Shown here: positions 36,141-45,895 of the stretch, one piece after another
Numbering within the stretch: the first letter of the stretch is position 1
Layout: every line of letters starts with the position of its first letter
Notes under the pieces: model-generated
The model's database searches: none
Seen by the model: the letters and a program-made list of their open reading frames with translations, nothing else
What the model was told of the DNA's origin: nothing
Made by a program: the position numbers and the translations under genes
Source of the DNA: Paenibacillus hexagrammi
GTDB lineage: Bacteria > Bacillota > Bacilli > Paenibacillales > NBRC-103111
Direction of reading: 5' to 3'
DNA length: 64,000 nucleotides
Assembly: GCF_021513275.1 (NCBI RefSeq)
Contig: NZ_CP090978.1
Location: 3,596,001-3,660,000, forward strand

Positions 36141-37955
36141 CTATTGATCAACCTGTTGTTTGGCTATAGAAGGGAGCCTATGTGGCAGTTTCTTTTCTCT
36201 CGGGTGGAGGCCTAGGAATCTTTCTCTAAAGTGCTCTTCCTCCCAATTTTTTCGGCACGCATCCAAGATGGAGCGTCGAGTCAACATGGAAAGGGGCTTC
36301 CCTGCCTGATTCACCACATAGATCCTCGAACGGCCACTTTCGAGCATGATTTGAAGCGCCCTTTGGATTGTCTGATCCATCGATACTTGACGGAATTCCT
36401 TACAAGCCAAGTGAGACAGAGGGAGAGAATACTTTTCAGGTTCAACTGCCGCCAATTGCAAATCCTTGAAGCAAACTTCACCGATCATTTTTCCACTCGC
36501 ATCCAGAATCGGATATGCTTTATGGCCATATTTGTCTGGCTCTTGGCGCATCATTTTCCAGGCACCTGCTATAGTCAGCTCTTGTGGAAACGTGACTAGA
36601 CTTGGTGACTCCAACTGGGAAATTGTCATTCTCTCCATGGGGTCCACTGCATAGTCTCGGGAAATATGACTTCCCCGGCGCGCCAGCTTCTCAGTTAGGA
36701 TTGAACGCGGGAGCGCAATAACGGATATACCGGTAGCAATCGCACAGGAGAGTAAAATCGGCAGCATCAGAGCTAGGTCGTGCGTGAGTTCAAGCATAAA
36801 CACCGAAGTCGTAAGCGGGGAGCGTGTCACTCCGGAAAAAACAGCAGCCATTCCAACAATCGCCCATACCGCAGGATCAGATGCATGAAATAAGAAGGCT
36901 AATGCCTCTCCGGATGCCCCTCCTATTAGCAACAATGGAGCCATAATTCCGCCGGAGGTGCCAGAACCGAGCGCGACAATCCAAATGATTGACTTGATGA
37001 TTAGAAACGATAGCAGCATCTGGACCGGAAATTGCCCAGTAACGAAGGAACGTATGGAATCATAGCCCACGCCTAGTACCTCAGGCTGGAGAATTCCGCC
37101 TATTCCGATGATTACACCGCCAATAGCTGGCCACCACATCCAATGAATATTGATCTTATCGAACAAATCTTCAGTGCCGTAGATGGCCTTTGTTAATACA
37201 TAAGCAAGTGCTGCACCTACTACACCAAGACCTACCGCAACCACTATGATTTCACTGTGGCTGGCCGGAACAACAGAGCTTGGAAATACTGCGGCATCAC
37301 CAATCCAATACTGCCTTAGATAATCGGATACGACACTGGCGATGACTATCGGGATGACACTACGAGGGCGCAGTTCGAATGCAAGCAATTCGACGGCGAA
37401 AAAAATGGAAGCGATCGGGGCATGAAATGTAGCGCTCATGCCCGCTGCAGCACCGCATAGCAGGAGAACCTTCCTCTCGCTAGCAGTAAGATTGAAAAAT
37501 TGCCCTATGACTGAACCTAACGATCCACCAGACATGATGATCGGTCCTTCAGCTCCAAATGGGCCTCCGCTGCCGATGGAAATCGCCGCGGAAATGGGCT
37601 TAAGCATAGCAAGCTTTGGGGAAACAACGCTCTTGCCATGGAGAATGGACTCCATCGCCTCGGGTATGCCGTGTCCTCTTATTTTATCGGACCCATAACG
37701 AGCCATTAGACCGATAATGAGTCCGCCAATCACCGGCGCAAGCATGTTCATCCAGCCGAATTGATTAGGATATGGGGAAACGAAATCGAAGGAAAAACGA
37801 TGGAAATAGAACAGATTTGTAAAAAATCCGATCATATTTTGCAGAATGATAGCGATTCCCGCACCTGCGGCTCCAACAACGACGGCTATTCCTGCAATAA
37901 TGGCGTTATTTGGGCCAAAACGAAAGTCGGATAAACGTCCCTTCCATGAATCCAT
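36141..37955 (-). CDS. ClC-family chloride channel/antiporter with two CBS domains
   Basis: A 604-aa inner-membrane protein. The ClC core (about 20-440) has the anion-selectivity motifs SGGPFGAEGPIIMSGG, with the gating Glu, and GSGTSGGIMAPL. Two CBS domains follow (about 460-575), which usually bind adenine nucleotides. It moves chloride, possibly coupled to protons. The ATG at 37955 follows AGGAGG. It is divergent from a MarR-type gene, with a palindrome in the 70-bp gap, so control by that regulator is likely. Confidence 0.9.
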   Translation of the reverse strand: MDSWKGRLSDFRFGPNNAIIAGIAVVVGAAGAGIAIILQNMIGFFTNLFYFHRFSFDFVSPYPNQFGWMNMLAPVIGGLIIGLMARYGSDKIRGHGIPEAMESILHGKSVVSPKLAMLKPISAAISIGSGGPFGAEGPIIMSGGSLGSVIGQFFNLTASERKVLLLCGAAAGMSATFHAPIASIFFAVELLAFELRPRSVIPIVIASVVSDYLRQYWIGDAAVFPSSVVPASHSEIIVVAVGLGVVGAALAYVLTKAIYGTEDLFDKINIHWMWWPAIGGVIIGIGGILQPEVLGVGYDSIRSFVTGQFPVQMLLSFLIIKSIIWIVALGSGTSGGIMAPLLLIGGASGEALAFLFHASDPAVWAIVGMAAVFSGVTRSPLTTSVFMLELTHDLALMLPILLSCAIATGISVIALPRSILTEKLARRGSHISRDYAVDPMERMTISQLESPSLVTFPQELTIAGAWKMMRQEPDKYGHKAYPILDASGKMIGEVCFKDLQLAAVEPEKYSLPLSHLACKEFRQVSMDQTIQRALQIMLESGRSRIYVVNQAGKPLSMLTRRSILDACRKNWEEEHFRERFLGLHPREKKLPHRLPSIAKQQVDQ

Positions 37956-37980
37956 AATTCTTCCTCCTCAAGCTGTAAAA

Positions 37981-37999
37981 TATATCGCATTGAGATATA
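37981..37999. promoter_or_regulatory. Palindrome between ClC and MarR genes
   Basis: TATATC-GCATTGA-GATATA forms two 6-bp arms in the short divergent gap. This is the expected place and form for a MarR-type operator controlling both genes. Confidence 0.55.
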
Positions 38000-38026
38000 T
38001 ATTCCAGGATCGAAAGGAAAAATTCT

Positions 38027-38434
38027 ATGAACAAGCTCATCGATAAAACGATTTATGAACAACTTGCGGAATTCCGGTATCAGATTCGCCATTTTCTCCA
38101 TTTTAGTGAGCAAGCAGCCCGTCAATTAGGGCTGACTCCTCAAGCGCATCAGTTAATGCTTGCAATTATGGGATTTGCAGGGAGGGACTACGCGACTCCA
38201 AGTGAACTTGCTGAAAGGCTGCAGTTGACGCGCCATGCCTGCCTAGGCCTGATCAACCGCTGCGAAGCCCAAGGCTTAGTAGAGCGAGCCTCCAACCCGG
38301 AAGACGGTCGTAGTATTCTCATTCGGTTAACATCCAAGGGACAAGAACTGTTATATAAACTATCCGAGATTCATCTTAAGGAGCTCTCTCACATCCAATG
38401 GGGTATGTTTCGTTCCCAGAAGGAAGATGGATAG
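38027..38434 (+). CDS. MarR-family transcription regulator
   Basis: A 135-aa winged-helix regulator. The recognition part reads TPSELAERLQLTRHACLGLINRCEAQGLV, followed by the wing NPEDGRSILIRLTSKG. The length fits the family. It is divergent from the ClC gene and likely binds the palindrome at 37981-37999. The ligand is unknown. Confidence 0.85.
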   Translation: MNKLIDKTIYEQLAEFRYQIRHFLHFSEQAARQLGLTPQAHQLMLAIMGFAGRDYATPSELAERLQLTRHACLGLINRCEAQGLVERASNPEDGRSILIRLTSKGQELLYKLSEIHLKELSHIQWGMFRSQKEDG

Positions 38435-38526
38435 AATTCATAAGCGCAAGCTTTACAAGGTCTAACTTGACACAAGAGCATACGCCTACATTGTGCATAT
38501 ACTGCTCCTAAAAGGAGGAGTATGGT

Positions 38527-38879
38527 ATGTATCATCCCCATTTTCAATATGGTCAATTAAGTCATCCCATCCCTGTTTACGCAGGAAAGACTTATCGCTA
38601 CGATTATTCAGATGGCAATGTCTTCATCATTCATTTCTTCGACTCCACACATCGGCATGATGAAGGGATTGCCGGGCAACATAAGGGGCTCAAAGGATAC
38701 TATCAATTTAATTATGTTGAGATTGCCCTTGTATTTACTTTATGTATTGGTTGGAAGAAGCCTACACCGTTAGCCAAATTATTGATCTTAGTAGGATGAC
38801 TGTTTATACCCATTATACCTATGATATCCATGGTAAACGACAAAGCTTATTCCATGCTGGGACCGTAACCGAGCTGTAA
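38527..38879 (+). pseudogene. Small uncharacterised protein, one frameshift
   Basis: The ATG at 38527 lies 9 nt after AGGAGG. The first frame (MYHPHFQYGQLSHPIPVYAG) is coding-like to about residue 70. It then drifts, while the next frame continues sensibly (MYWLEEAYTVSQIIDLSRMT to a TAA at 38877). The total length of 353 nt is one base short of 118 codons, which fits a single -1 error near 38735. I do not recognise the family. There is no signal peptide. Confidence 0.45.
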
Positions 38880-38936
38880 ACAGCCTCACAACATAATCCT
38901 GAGCCATCCCTTTGATGAAGATGACACCCCTCAACT

Positions 38937-38978
38937 AAAAGGAACAGTCGCCAATTGAGGTGAACTGTCCCTTTTTTT
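38937..38978 (+). terminator. Terminator after the small protein gene
   Basis: AAAAGGAACAGT pairs with ACTGTCCCTTTT with one mismatch, followed by a T7 run on the plus strand. Confidence 0.65.
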
Positions 38979-39006
38979 AGCTATTGGTTTTCGTTGTTCT
39001 TTCAAC

Positions 39007-39489
39007 TTAGATCGTTAAATCATTTTCTGCTTTCATATTGATAGCTTCCTGTAAAAGTCTTTGAAGAACAGCAGCAAAAACAGCGATCACGATAGAAGCA
39101 AAAATAATGACGAATGCAGGACCTGTGATAATTGGAGGGTCAACTCTCCTCGCCAAGAGAGAGTAGAGCGGCATTCCTAACAGGTACAAGCTACTAATGG
39201 TGATGGCACAGTATTTAATTTTCTTTAATGCCTTAACAGATAATTCCGAGAATGCTTGGTTCCTATCAATATTGCCTAAAATCTTAAAAACTTGATACAG
39301 AGCAAAGTAAAAAGGTATCGCAGCCGCGTACATATCGATGAAAACGAGAGGCTTGATATATGCGAGCTCTGGGTACAATCCTCCAGCAAAATTCCCGAAC
39401 TTCGGTACTACAAATAGGCACAAAGCAAGAATTGGGATTCCAATCAGAATAACAGCCGTCTTCAGGAAAAGTGTTGTTCCCCGTTTCAT
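39007..39489 (-). CDS. DUF2975-family membrane protein
   Basis: A 160-aa protein with four predicted membrane segments (about 10-30, 48-70, 92-115, 122-145) and the block KALKKIKYCAI. This looks like the DUF2975 family, normally encoded together with a small Xre-type regulator. No such regulator gene follows here, which is unusual. The ATG follows GAGGTG. Its role is unknown. Confidence 0.7.
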   Translation of the reverse strand: MKRGTTLFLKTAVILIGIPILALCLFVVPKFGNFAGGLYPELAYIKPLVFIDMYAAAIPFYFALYQVFKILGNIDRNQAFSELSVKALKKIKYCAITISSLYLLGMPLYSLLARRVDPPIITGPAFVIIFASIVIAVFAAVLQRLLQEAINMKAENDLTI

Positions 39490-39834
39490 TAAGAGACACC
39501 TCGCTAAGTTATTGATAAGATGACTTTACCACAGGATTTATTGTTTAACAATAAATAAATATCGTTTGTAATTATGTCATTATTGTTATTTACATCGTAT
39601 GTAGCGCTCTTCCTCATAAAGTCGAAAACTTATACTCACGATATGCTTCATATGCGGGTGGGAAATCTCCCAAATAACAGAGATCAGTTACACATATCTT
39701 CATTCTGACTACAAATTGCATACCTGCTCGGGTTTGAACATCCTCAGTCTTTCAGTAAGCTTTTTAAAAGCAAAACAAACCAATCTCCTGTGGATTATAG
39801 AAATTCGTTTTAATCAAATAACGTTATTTTCAAC
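39490..39834. other. Gene-free stretch with one palindrome
   Basis: There is no coding signal on either strand. TTTATTGTTTAACAATAAA at 39537-39555 is an almost perfect palindrome about 50 bp upstream of the DUF2975 gene and may be its operator. The rest, up to the MFS remnant, shows nothing recognisable. Confidence 0.4.
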
Positions 39835-40416
39835 CTAATACACAAAAAATGCAATGAGTAGAAACAATATTCCGCTCCAAGATATTTGTTGTGCTCCCAT
39901 ATGGGATAGAAACCATCCGCCTAGAACCGTGCCAAGCGTGACGCCCAAATTCGCAAAGGAGACGAACAAGCTATTAGCAAACTCAGGCGCTTCTCGTGCT
40001 TCCGAGGTTAGCCAAGTTTGACTTGTAATAAGACCTCCCGTAAACACGGCTCCCCATACAAGTACTATTGCAATCATGGGAATGAAGTACCCTCCAAGAC
40101 AAAATATCAGTAAATAAATGCCAACAAACACAATGGGATAAAGCATTGTGGTGTTTACCATGTTCTTACTTAAAAATTTAGCGGTGTGCAGATTTCCAAC
40201 TATACCGCTGGCACCAAAGAGAACTAACATAAGACTAACTGTTTTGCCATCCATACCGGTCACCGTCTTGAGATACTCTGCAAAATAGGAATAGACAGAA
40301 TATAAAGCCGCCAGGATGAAGCAAGCAGTAGTCTGGTGAGGAATTTCCAAATTCGAGTTAGCCTTCAGTAGCTCAGCGACAAACTCTGTTTGGTAAAACA
40401 ATGGCTTTGATAACAT
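39835..40416 (-). pseudogene. MFS transporter, C-terminal half only
   Basis: The 193-aa frame covers the last five to six membrane segments of an AraJ/sugar-efflux-type major facilitator. It contains GASGIVGNLHTAKFLSK and SFANLGVTLGTVLGGWFLS. A complete protein would be near 390 aa. The first half is absent and the frame opens directly behind a divergent regulator. This looks like a real deletion rather than a single-base error. The gene may once have been the target of the ArsR-GHKL regulator. Confidence 0.75.
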
Positions 40417-40449
40417 TTACAAGTTAATTGTGTTATGTTATTATTTATT

Positions 40450-40463
40450 TACGTAATTACGTA
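40450..40463. promoter_or_regulatory. Perfect palindrome between MFS remnant and ArsR-GHKL gene
   Basis: TACGTAATTACGTA is a perfect 14-bp palindrome in a very AT-rich divergent gap, flanked by further symmetric TTATTTATT / AATAAATAA sequence. It is a good candidate operator for the adjacent ArsR-type protein. Confidence 0.55.
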
Positions 40464-40494
40464 TTATTTAAATAAATAATATGAGGTGATGTTT

Positions 40495-41612
40495 TTGACT
40501 CGTGACTATGGTGTAGAACTGGACGGACTCAAGACGCAATTAGCTGAACTTCAAGAGATGGTTAAACAGATCGCGAAAAACTCGTCAAGCAAAGAAACAC
40601 GAACCAAAGAAGATGATGATCAGTCGGGCCGATTTCTTGTAGACAACAACACAGGACAGGGAAATTTGGGTGAACTATTTTTTTCAGGTCAATACCTTGG
40701 CGAGAAGTCGCGTTATAGATGGGAACCACACGGACGGGATGTTAAACAACTGGTAGATCTCGATAGCGATAAAGTTGCGAAAATTTTATCTGCACTTGGT
40801 CATAAACAACGTATCGATATCTTAAAAGCCGTCTTACAGCAACCCTTGACAGGTGCAGAACTCGTAGATCGCTTAAATATGGGTACAACCGGACAATTGT
40901 ATCATCATATTAAAGCATTGCTGGAGCTGACCTCCTAAAGCAAGAAGAACGTGGCGGTAACTATACATTCCCTGGGCATCGAGCACTCCCATTTTTGCTT
41001 TTATTAGCTGCAGTATCGGAGCTGCTTGATACAAGTGACTATATGGAGTTATCAGAAGCGAGAAATAACGCAGGTGATTATCTAGGCAACACAGCTGAGG
41101 AATACGATCCGCATCTTTTGCTTCGATCCGTATTGGAGAATACAATCCTCGAACATCAAGCGGGGTATTGTTCCGATGTTAGCGTGGTTTTTCATAGCGA
41201 CGGCAGCGTGACTGTTTCCGATAACGGTCGGGGAATTCCTGTTCAACCTTTTTCAAACTCGGAAAAGCCGCGTGTTCAAGCTATTCTCACTGAAATAAGT
41301 CGTTTTTCAGCATCATTCAATGCACCGAACAGCCAAAAGGGTATCACCATTCCAATCGTTAACGCGTTGTCACAAAGGCTTACGGTAGAAGTGCGAAGAG
41401 AGGGCAAGGTGTTCCGTCAGGAATACAAGCACGGCATCCCTCAAACTTCACTTCTCACTGTCGGACTAACCAATGAAACAGGAACCAGCCTTACGTTTGT
41501 TCCCGACAAAGAAATATTCCATTCAAGTTTCGACCAAAGTCTGTTTGCCAGTGAAATTGCCGGCATTTCGGAAACCTATCCAAATTTGAACTTACATCTG
41601 CTCACCGATTGA
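40495..41612 (+). pseudogene. ArsR-type helix-turn-helix protein fused to a GHKL ATPase-like domain, one frameshift
   Basis: The start is TTG at 40495, 6 nt after GAGGTG. Residues 1-85 include a coiled-coil-like stretch (LKTQLAELQEMVKQIAK). Residues 90-150 are an ArsR-type winged helix (KILSALGHKQRIDILKAVLQQPLTGAELVDRL). At about 40925 one base is missing; the next frame continues with GADLLKQEERGGNYTF and then a GyrB/HATPase-like domain (ENTILEHQAGYCSDVSVVF, SDNGRGIPV). The length of 1118 nt is one base short of 373 codons. The fusion suggests a nucleotide-responsive repressor. It is divergent from the MFS remnant. Confidence 0.7.
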
Positions 41613-41887
41613 TGGGCAAGGCGGAGGCTCCTCTTTACAGGGAGTCTCTGAGTTTGTTGATAAAGCTAGGTCCATTACGAGCTTCAGTAGCTTTTCTCCG
41701 ATTGCTGTTGACATTTTGTTATTCCATTGAAATAAAAGCTGATAAGGTGATACCAAAACTGTCAAAGGCAACCGCTACGCTTCTCCGAAAACTACTGAGC
41801 TCTTCACTTCCGCTTTATCAATAGGTCTGGAGGCTTCTCTTTTTTCTTTACGAAACATTTATAACAATAAAAAATGTACCATATCGA
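41613..41887 (+). other. Possible frame-disrupted tail of the ArsR-GHKL gene; contains repeat copy B (41656-41712)
   Basis: Directly after the stop at 41612, another frame reads DGQGGGSSLQGVSEFVDKAR and ITSFSSFSPIAVDI, then stops. This resembles the region that follows the ATPase fold in GyrB-like proteins, but I cannot align it with certainty. The repeat shared with 10287-10341 lies inside this stretch. No separate gene is supported. Confidence 0.35.
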
Positions 41888-42657
41888 TCATTTCTGTTCA
41901 TTAAACAAAAAATCGTCCAGACTAATTTTATGCATTTCATAGTTAGCACCAATGCTCTTTAATTGATCCTCTACTTTAGCAGCATTCTGCTCAATGCCCT
42001 TAAACACCAACAGAGGCGTCGCTTCCAAATATGCTTTCGCTTTCGTATAATCGCAGGAGAACATTTTTTTGATGAACACCAGTGTTTTTATCTTGTCTGT
42101 ACCTGCACCTGTAATCAATACTTTGTAGTAATCGTAAGGTTCATTCTCATCGTTCTCGCACTCCCCAAAGTTCGTGGCCGTAAGACGCTATGTAGAAAAT
42201 CCACAAGATTATTGTAAGCAACGGAAAAATCCCAATATCCCATTCCATGCTTTGCCGTATAAATTGTGGTATCCCCTCTTGAAAGATCGATACAATAAGG
42301 ATCGCCTTCATCCGATGCAATAACCAGATAATTAGTAGGCCATTCGGTAATCGCTTCATCCGTAACATGATTATAATTGTATCCTGATTGACCTGGCAGA
42401 ATATCCTTGGCGCCATAAATATGAAGACTGATATATTCGTCCGTACACCAAGAAACCTTTTCGGGTACATAACGCTTCAAAAAGTACAAGTATTCCTCTG
42501 GTAGACGCCATGTGTCCGAAACGGTTCGTATGATCTTCTCCTCTGCTTCCGTGATCAATTGCATGGCGTAAAATTGAGGATTTCCTTCCTTCTCTTTGAC
42601 TAATGCTGCCTGCATCTTCTCTATGAGAGTATCAACTTCTTTATACATATCCTCCAA
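41888..42657 (-). pseudogene. SUKH (SMI1/KNR4) protein with ribosomal L7/L12-like C-terminal domain, one frameshift
   Basis: The first 165 residues look like a SUKH/SMI1-KNR4 domain (PEEYLYFLKRYVPE, GDPYCIDLSRGDTTIY). At about 42168 the frame should shift by -1 at TTTGGGG. The sequence then continues as GECENDENEPYDYYKVLITG and a domain like the L7/L12 C-terminus (IKTLVFIKKMFSCDYTKAKAYLE). Without the shift there would be two overlapping genes. The length of 770 nt is one base short of 257 codons. SUKH proteins often act as immunity proteins against polymorphic toxins; no toxin gene is next to it. Confidence 0.6.
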
Positions 42658-42714
42658 TGGATATCACCACTTTTCCATCATTTCAAACTCTGTCTTCCTT
42701 CTATCCTTTCAAAC

Positions 42715-44367
42715 TTACCTTCGGCTTGCTGCCTGCGCTATCTGAGATAGCAATATGCCCCGATCCCCTTCAGCCCTGGCGGCTAGCTTCTTTAGCTTTT
42801 CCGTACCGCCCCAGATCAAATAAACGATATGCTCCACTACTTCATGCTGAAGACCGTGAATTTGGTCTAGTAGCAGTCTAAGGTGCCTATCGTCTTCCAT
42901 TTCGTTTTTCATATTCACCTTCATTGAATCCGAACTATGCAGCATGCATTTCACCAGCGTAGGAATTGTATCCGTATTAACGCCATGCCGCTTTGCCAAA
43001 GCAACGATGAAATCGTTCTGAACGGACTGATGTTCTTCATCCACCTTTTCCATATAATCTACTACTAGTGGAAAATAAGCTCGATCCGTCAAGCCAAGTC
43101 CGAAGACCGCATAACTGCCTGGCATGCAGCATGATTCCCCTTCTGCATCCGCATACCATTCAAAAGTTTCCATAGCCACACGCGCGTACCTCTAGTAAAG
43201 GCTGCAAATTGGGATATTCCAATGCGTTGGCAAAAAAGCGGTGTGTGCTCGACTTGGCCAGTCCTTTCATGGACAGCCATTGCTTGACGCTAGACTTCAG
43301 CTTGATTTGGTAACTCTTTGGGAAGCCAATGCTTAACAAACGGGTCAGAAATCGGAGCGCTCGGCCATAGCTTTCCTCGGTTTCCTGCTTCATGATTATC
43401 GTCACTTCAGCAAACACATCATTGGCGCTGCATTCAACCAATTCGTCCTGATAGCTGATATCCTCCTTGGCGATTGCTCCGCTGCCCTCCATCGTTAGAC
43501 GTATTGCTTGGGCGCTACCCATTTCGATTGCAAAATTCAATAATTCCAGCCCCATACTTCTACTGTAGGAAGGCTCGTATCTTAGAATCAAAATAGCCGC
43601 ATAGATGACCAATTCGATCGGACCTTGCTCTGTATTCTCTAGCTGGGCATCGCTTTTTTCTTATATTCCTTCTGCCATGCTGTCCCTATGTTATCGTAAT
43701 AAGCAGGCAACCACTGACTCTCTACCCAACTCCGCAAAGCACCGATCAGATAACCCCGATGCTCGGCAAGATGTTTGTTGCCCTTATTCACTTGTTGAAT
43801 GCTCTCGAAAACAGCTATGATCCAGCTTGAATCGGCTTCCGGAAACAGCCCCTTGTCCAACAAATGCCTAGCAAGGAAAAATGACTCCAAGGGCTTGGTC
43901 GGATATTTGCCCACTTCGAGTTTGACTGCTATATAGTTGGAAATTCGTGCCAATAGCTGTTCTCTTTTCGTTTCGTCCACGTATTCGAGAATTCGAACAT
44001 GTACCCAGCCATCCGTCGTGTGGAAACTGCCGCTAAGCGTATACTTGTAATCAATGACCCCAGGCAGCATGGCCATCAATATATCCTTTGTATAAGATGC
44101 AAGCTCAGGAACGATCTGCTCTCGCAGTTGTGCCTCGCTCAAGAACTCCCCGAAACCAGTCTCTTCTTCCTGCATCGTCAAGTCGGGCTCCACATCCGTC
44201 ACAGATACCTTTCCCTTGGCATATTCGAGCAGCGCATAACTGTGAATTCCGGCCTGAAGAGGGGTACGCTTCACAATTTTCTCCGCATGATCATCGTTCA
44301 AATCAGCCATCCAGTTATCGATTTGCCGTTTCATTTCATCTAAAAGCGTTTCCTGATTAGCATCCAT
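42715..44367 (-). pseudogene. Uncharacterised helical protein (possibly DUF6138), two frameshifts
   Basis: Three overlapping frames join to one protein of about 550 aa. The N-terminal part runs from 44367 (MDANQETLLDEMKRQ) to a frameshift in an A6 run near 43655 (A7 restores KKSDAQLENTEQ). The middle part ends near 43175, where a second indel leads into VAMETFEWYADAEGE. The protein is soluble, mostly helical, and has no signal peptide. It may belong to DUF6138, but this is from memory and unsure. It lies in the same direction as the SUKH gene, 57 bp upstream of it. Confidence 0.5.
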
Positions 44368-44516
44368 ATGCCCTCATTGCTCCTTCATACCATGATCATG
44401 ATTTACACCTTATCATAGTCTCTCTTCATGGATGGAACAATTAGGCGTTGGACCCAGTTTTATGTTAACGTATCAGCAAAAAATCACAATTCATATAGGA
44501 AGCTCCACCAGATGCG

Positions 44517-44547
44517 CAAAAAAGCCGCCTCTGTATGTTATGGCGGC
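44517..44547 (-). terminator. Terminator of the secreted protein gene 44564-45016
   Basis: GCCGCC / GGCGGC with a 12-nt loop is followed on the minus strand by a T7 run, directly downstream of the stop at 44564. Confidence 0.75.
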
Positions 44548-44563
44548 AGTACAATGTTCTACT

Positions 44564-45016
44564 CTACTTACAATTGGTAAAATTACTTCCCAAGACTGCA
44601 GGACCTAGCTGTCCTGTTTTTGAGTTAGAAAGGCGTACCTCTATTTTACTATTTGCTAAATTTGCGGTTATATCATCAAATCTACCTGCCCAAGTAGGTC
44701 CATCCTCTTCTGGAGTCGGGTATAGCTTGAATCTCCAGCTAATCTCATTTTGAATATAGGCAAAGCCCTCAAAACCATCATATTCTCCGATTGATGAAGG
44801 TGTAGGAAGATGAGTAGCATGAATGCTTATACTGGTGCGCGGGAAGCTTGGTGTTAACTTCACTTTATAAATGAGAGCTGCTCCTTTTGCATTCGCATAG
44901 CCAGCATTTACGGGCTCTAAAACAGAGCTGCAAGGCATGGATGCAAGAGCATATCCATTCTTTGGACTCATCAACACACTTCCCAAAAGTAACAAAACCA
45001 CAATCATTTGCTTCAT
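44564..45016 (-). CDS. Small secreted protein, unknown
   Basis: A 150-aa product with a clear signal peptide (MKQMIVVLLLLGSVLMSPKN, cleavage near GYALAS). The ATG at 45016 lies 6 nt after GGAGG; the longer upstream frame is antisense to the cyclase gene. The mature part has two Cys (PCSSV and the C-terminal NCK) that could form one disulfide, and a beta-rich sequence. I do not recognise a family. Confidence 0.7.
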   Translation of the reverse strand: MKQMIVVLLLLGSVLMSPKNGYALASMPCSSVLEPVNAGYANAKGAALIYKVKLTPSFPRTSISIHATHLPTPSSIGEYDGFEGFAYIQNEISWRFKLYPTPEEDGPTWAGRFDDITANLANSKIEVRLSNSKTGQLGPAVLGSNFTNCK

Positions 45017-45080
45017 AAAGAACCTCCGCAATTTGTTGTGGTTATTATCCCCATATGAACGCGTAGTATGAATGAAATCG

Positions 45081-45836
45081 CTATTCCACGATTGCAACCG
45101 GACGCGCCCAGCCCGCACTCGCCTTTTCCACTTTAATTGGAAAGCAGCATACTTTGAAGCCGAACGGCTTCGGTATTTGTTCCAAATTGGCCAATTTCTC
45201 GATCTGGCAATATTCCCGGTCCTTGCCGACATAGTGCGCTGCCCACAGAACACCTTCCCTTGGCTGCTTTTTGTACGCTTCAGCTTGCAGATTGAGCGGA
45301 ATATCCCAACCCCAACCGTCAGTACCGACTACCTTGATGCCTTGATCCAGCAGCCACAGCGTAGCTTCAGCAGACACACCCGCGTGAAGGAACGCATAAT
45401 GTTCATGATAGAGCCGTTTGTCCGCATCGCTCCGGATGAGAACAATATCATAAGGCTTCAACGTATACTCGATTCGTTGTAACTCAGCCTTCAAATCATC
45501 CGTCGTAATCTCGTAACCCGGCGGCTTTGTACTGAAATCGAGCACTACTCCGTCGGAATAAAACCATTCGAGAGGCAATTCGTCAACCGTTCTAGCCTGC
45601 TTCCCTTCCGACGTCGGCCAGTAGTGCCATGGTGCATCGATATGAGTTCCCGAATGCGTATTTAAGGTTACCGTTTCCGTCGCCCATGCTTTGCTTTCCG
45701 GAAAATCGTCCTGCTTAAGCCCGAGTACCGCCGCCGCTTGCAGGGCCCCAGCTTCATGGCTCTCATACTTGATCTCCGCTGGTATTGGCTCTCGGATGCG
45801 CGGGCTGATTGGTACGCTTAAGTCAATTAACTTCAT
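45081..45836 (-). CDS. Cyclase-family metal-dependent hydrolase (kynurenine-formamidase-like)
   Basis: A 251-aa cytoplasmic enzyme of the cyclase/KynB family. The metal motif HSGTHIDAPWHYWP (His-x-x-x-His-x-Asp) is present, with VGTDGWGWD in the C-terminal half. I chose the ATG at 45836 (MKLIDLSVPIS), which has GGGAGA in front. Family members hydrolyse formamides or cyclic amides, but no kynurenine-pathway gene is nearby, so the substrate is open. Confidence 0.85.
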   Translation of the reverse strand: MKLIDLSVPISPRIREPIPAEIKYESHEAGALQAAAVLGLKQDDFPESKAWATETVTLNTHSGTHIDAPWHYWPTSEGKQARTVDELPLEWFYSDGVVLDFSTKPPGYEITTDDLKAELQRIEYTLKPYDIVLIRSDADKRLYHEHYAFLHAGVSAEATLWLLDQGIKVVGTDGWGWDIPLNLQAEAYKKQPREGVLWAAHYVGKDREYCQIEKLANLEQIPKPFGFKVCCFPIKVEKASAGWARPVAIVE

Positions 45837-45895
45837 CACATATTCTCCCTTGTCTCCCGATTCAAGCACATTATAGCATATTGCTCCGCTCGGTT

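Noticed and set aside
41888..42118. An independent small L7/L12-like gene
   Set aside because: It has no own ribosome-binding site, and the frame extends upstream with coding sequence that joins the SUKH gene after a one-base correction.
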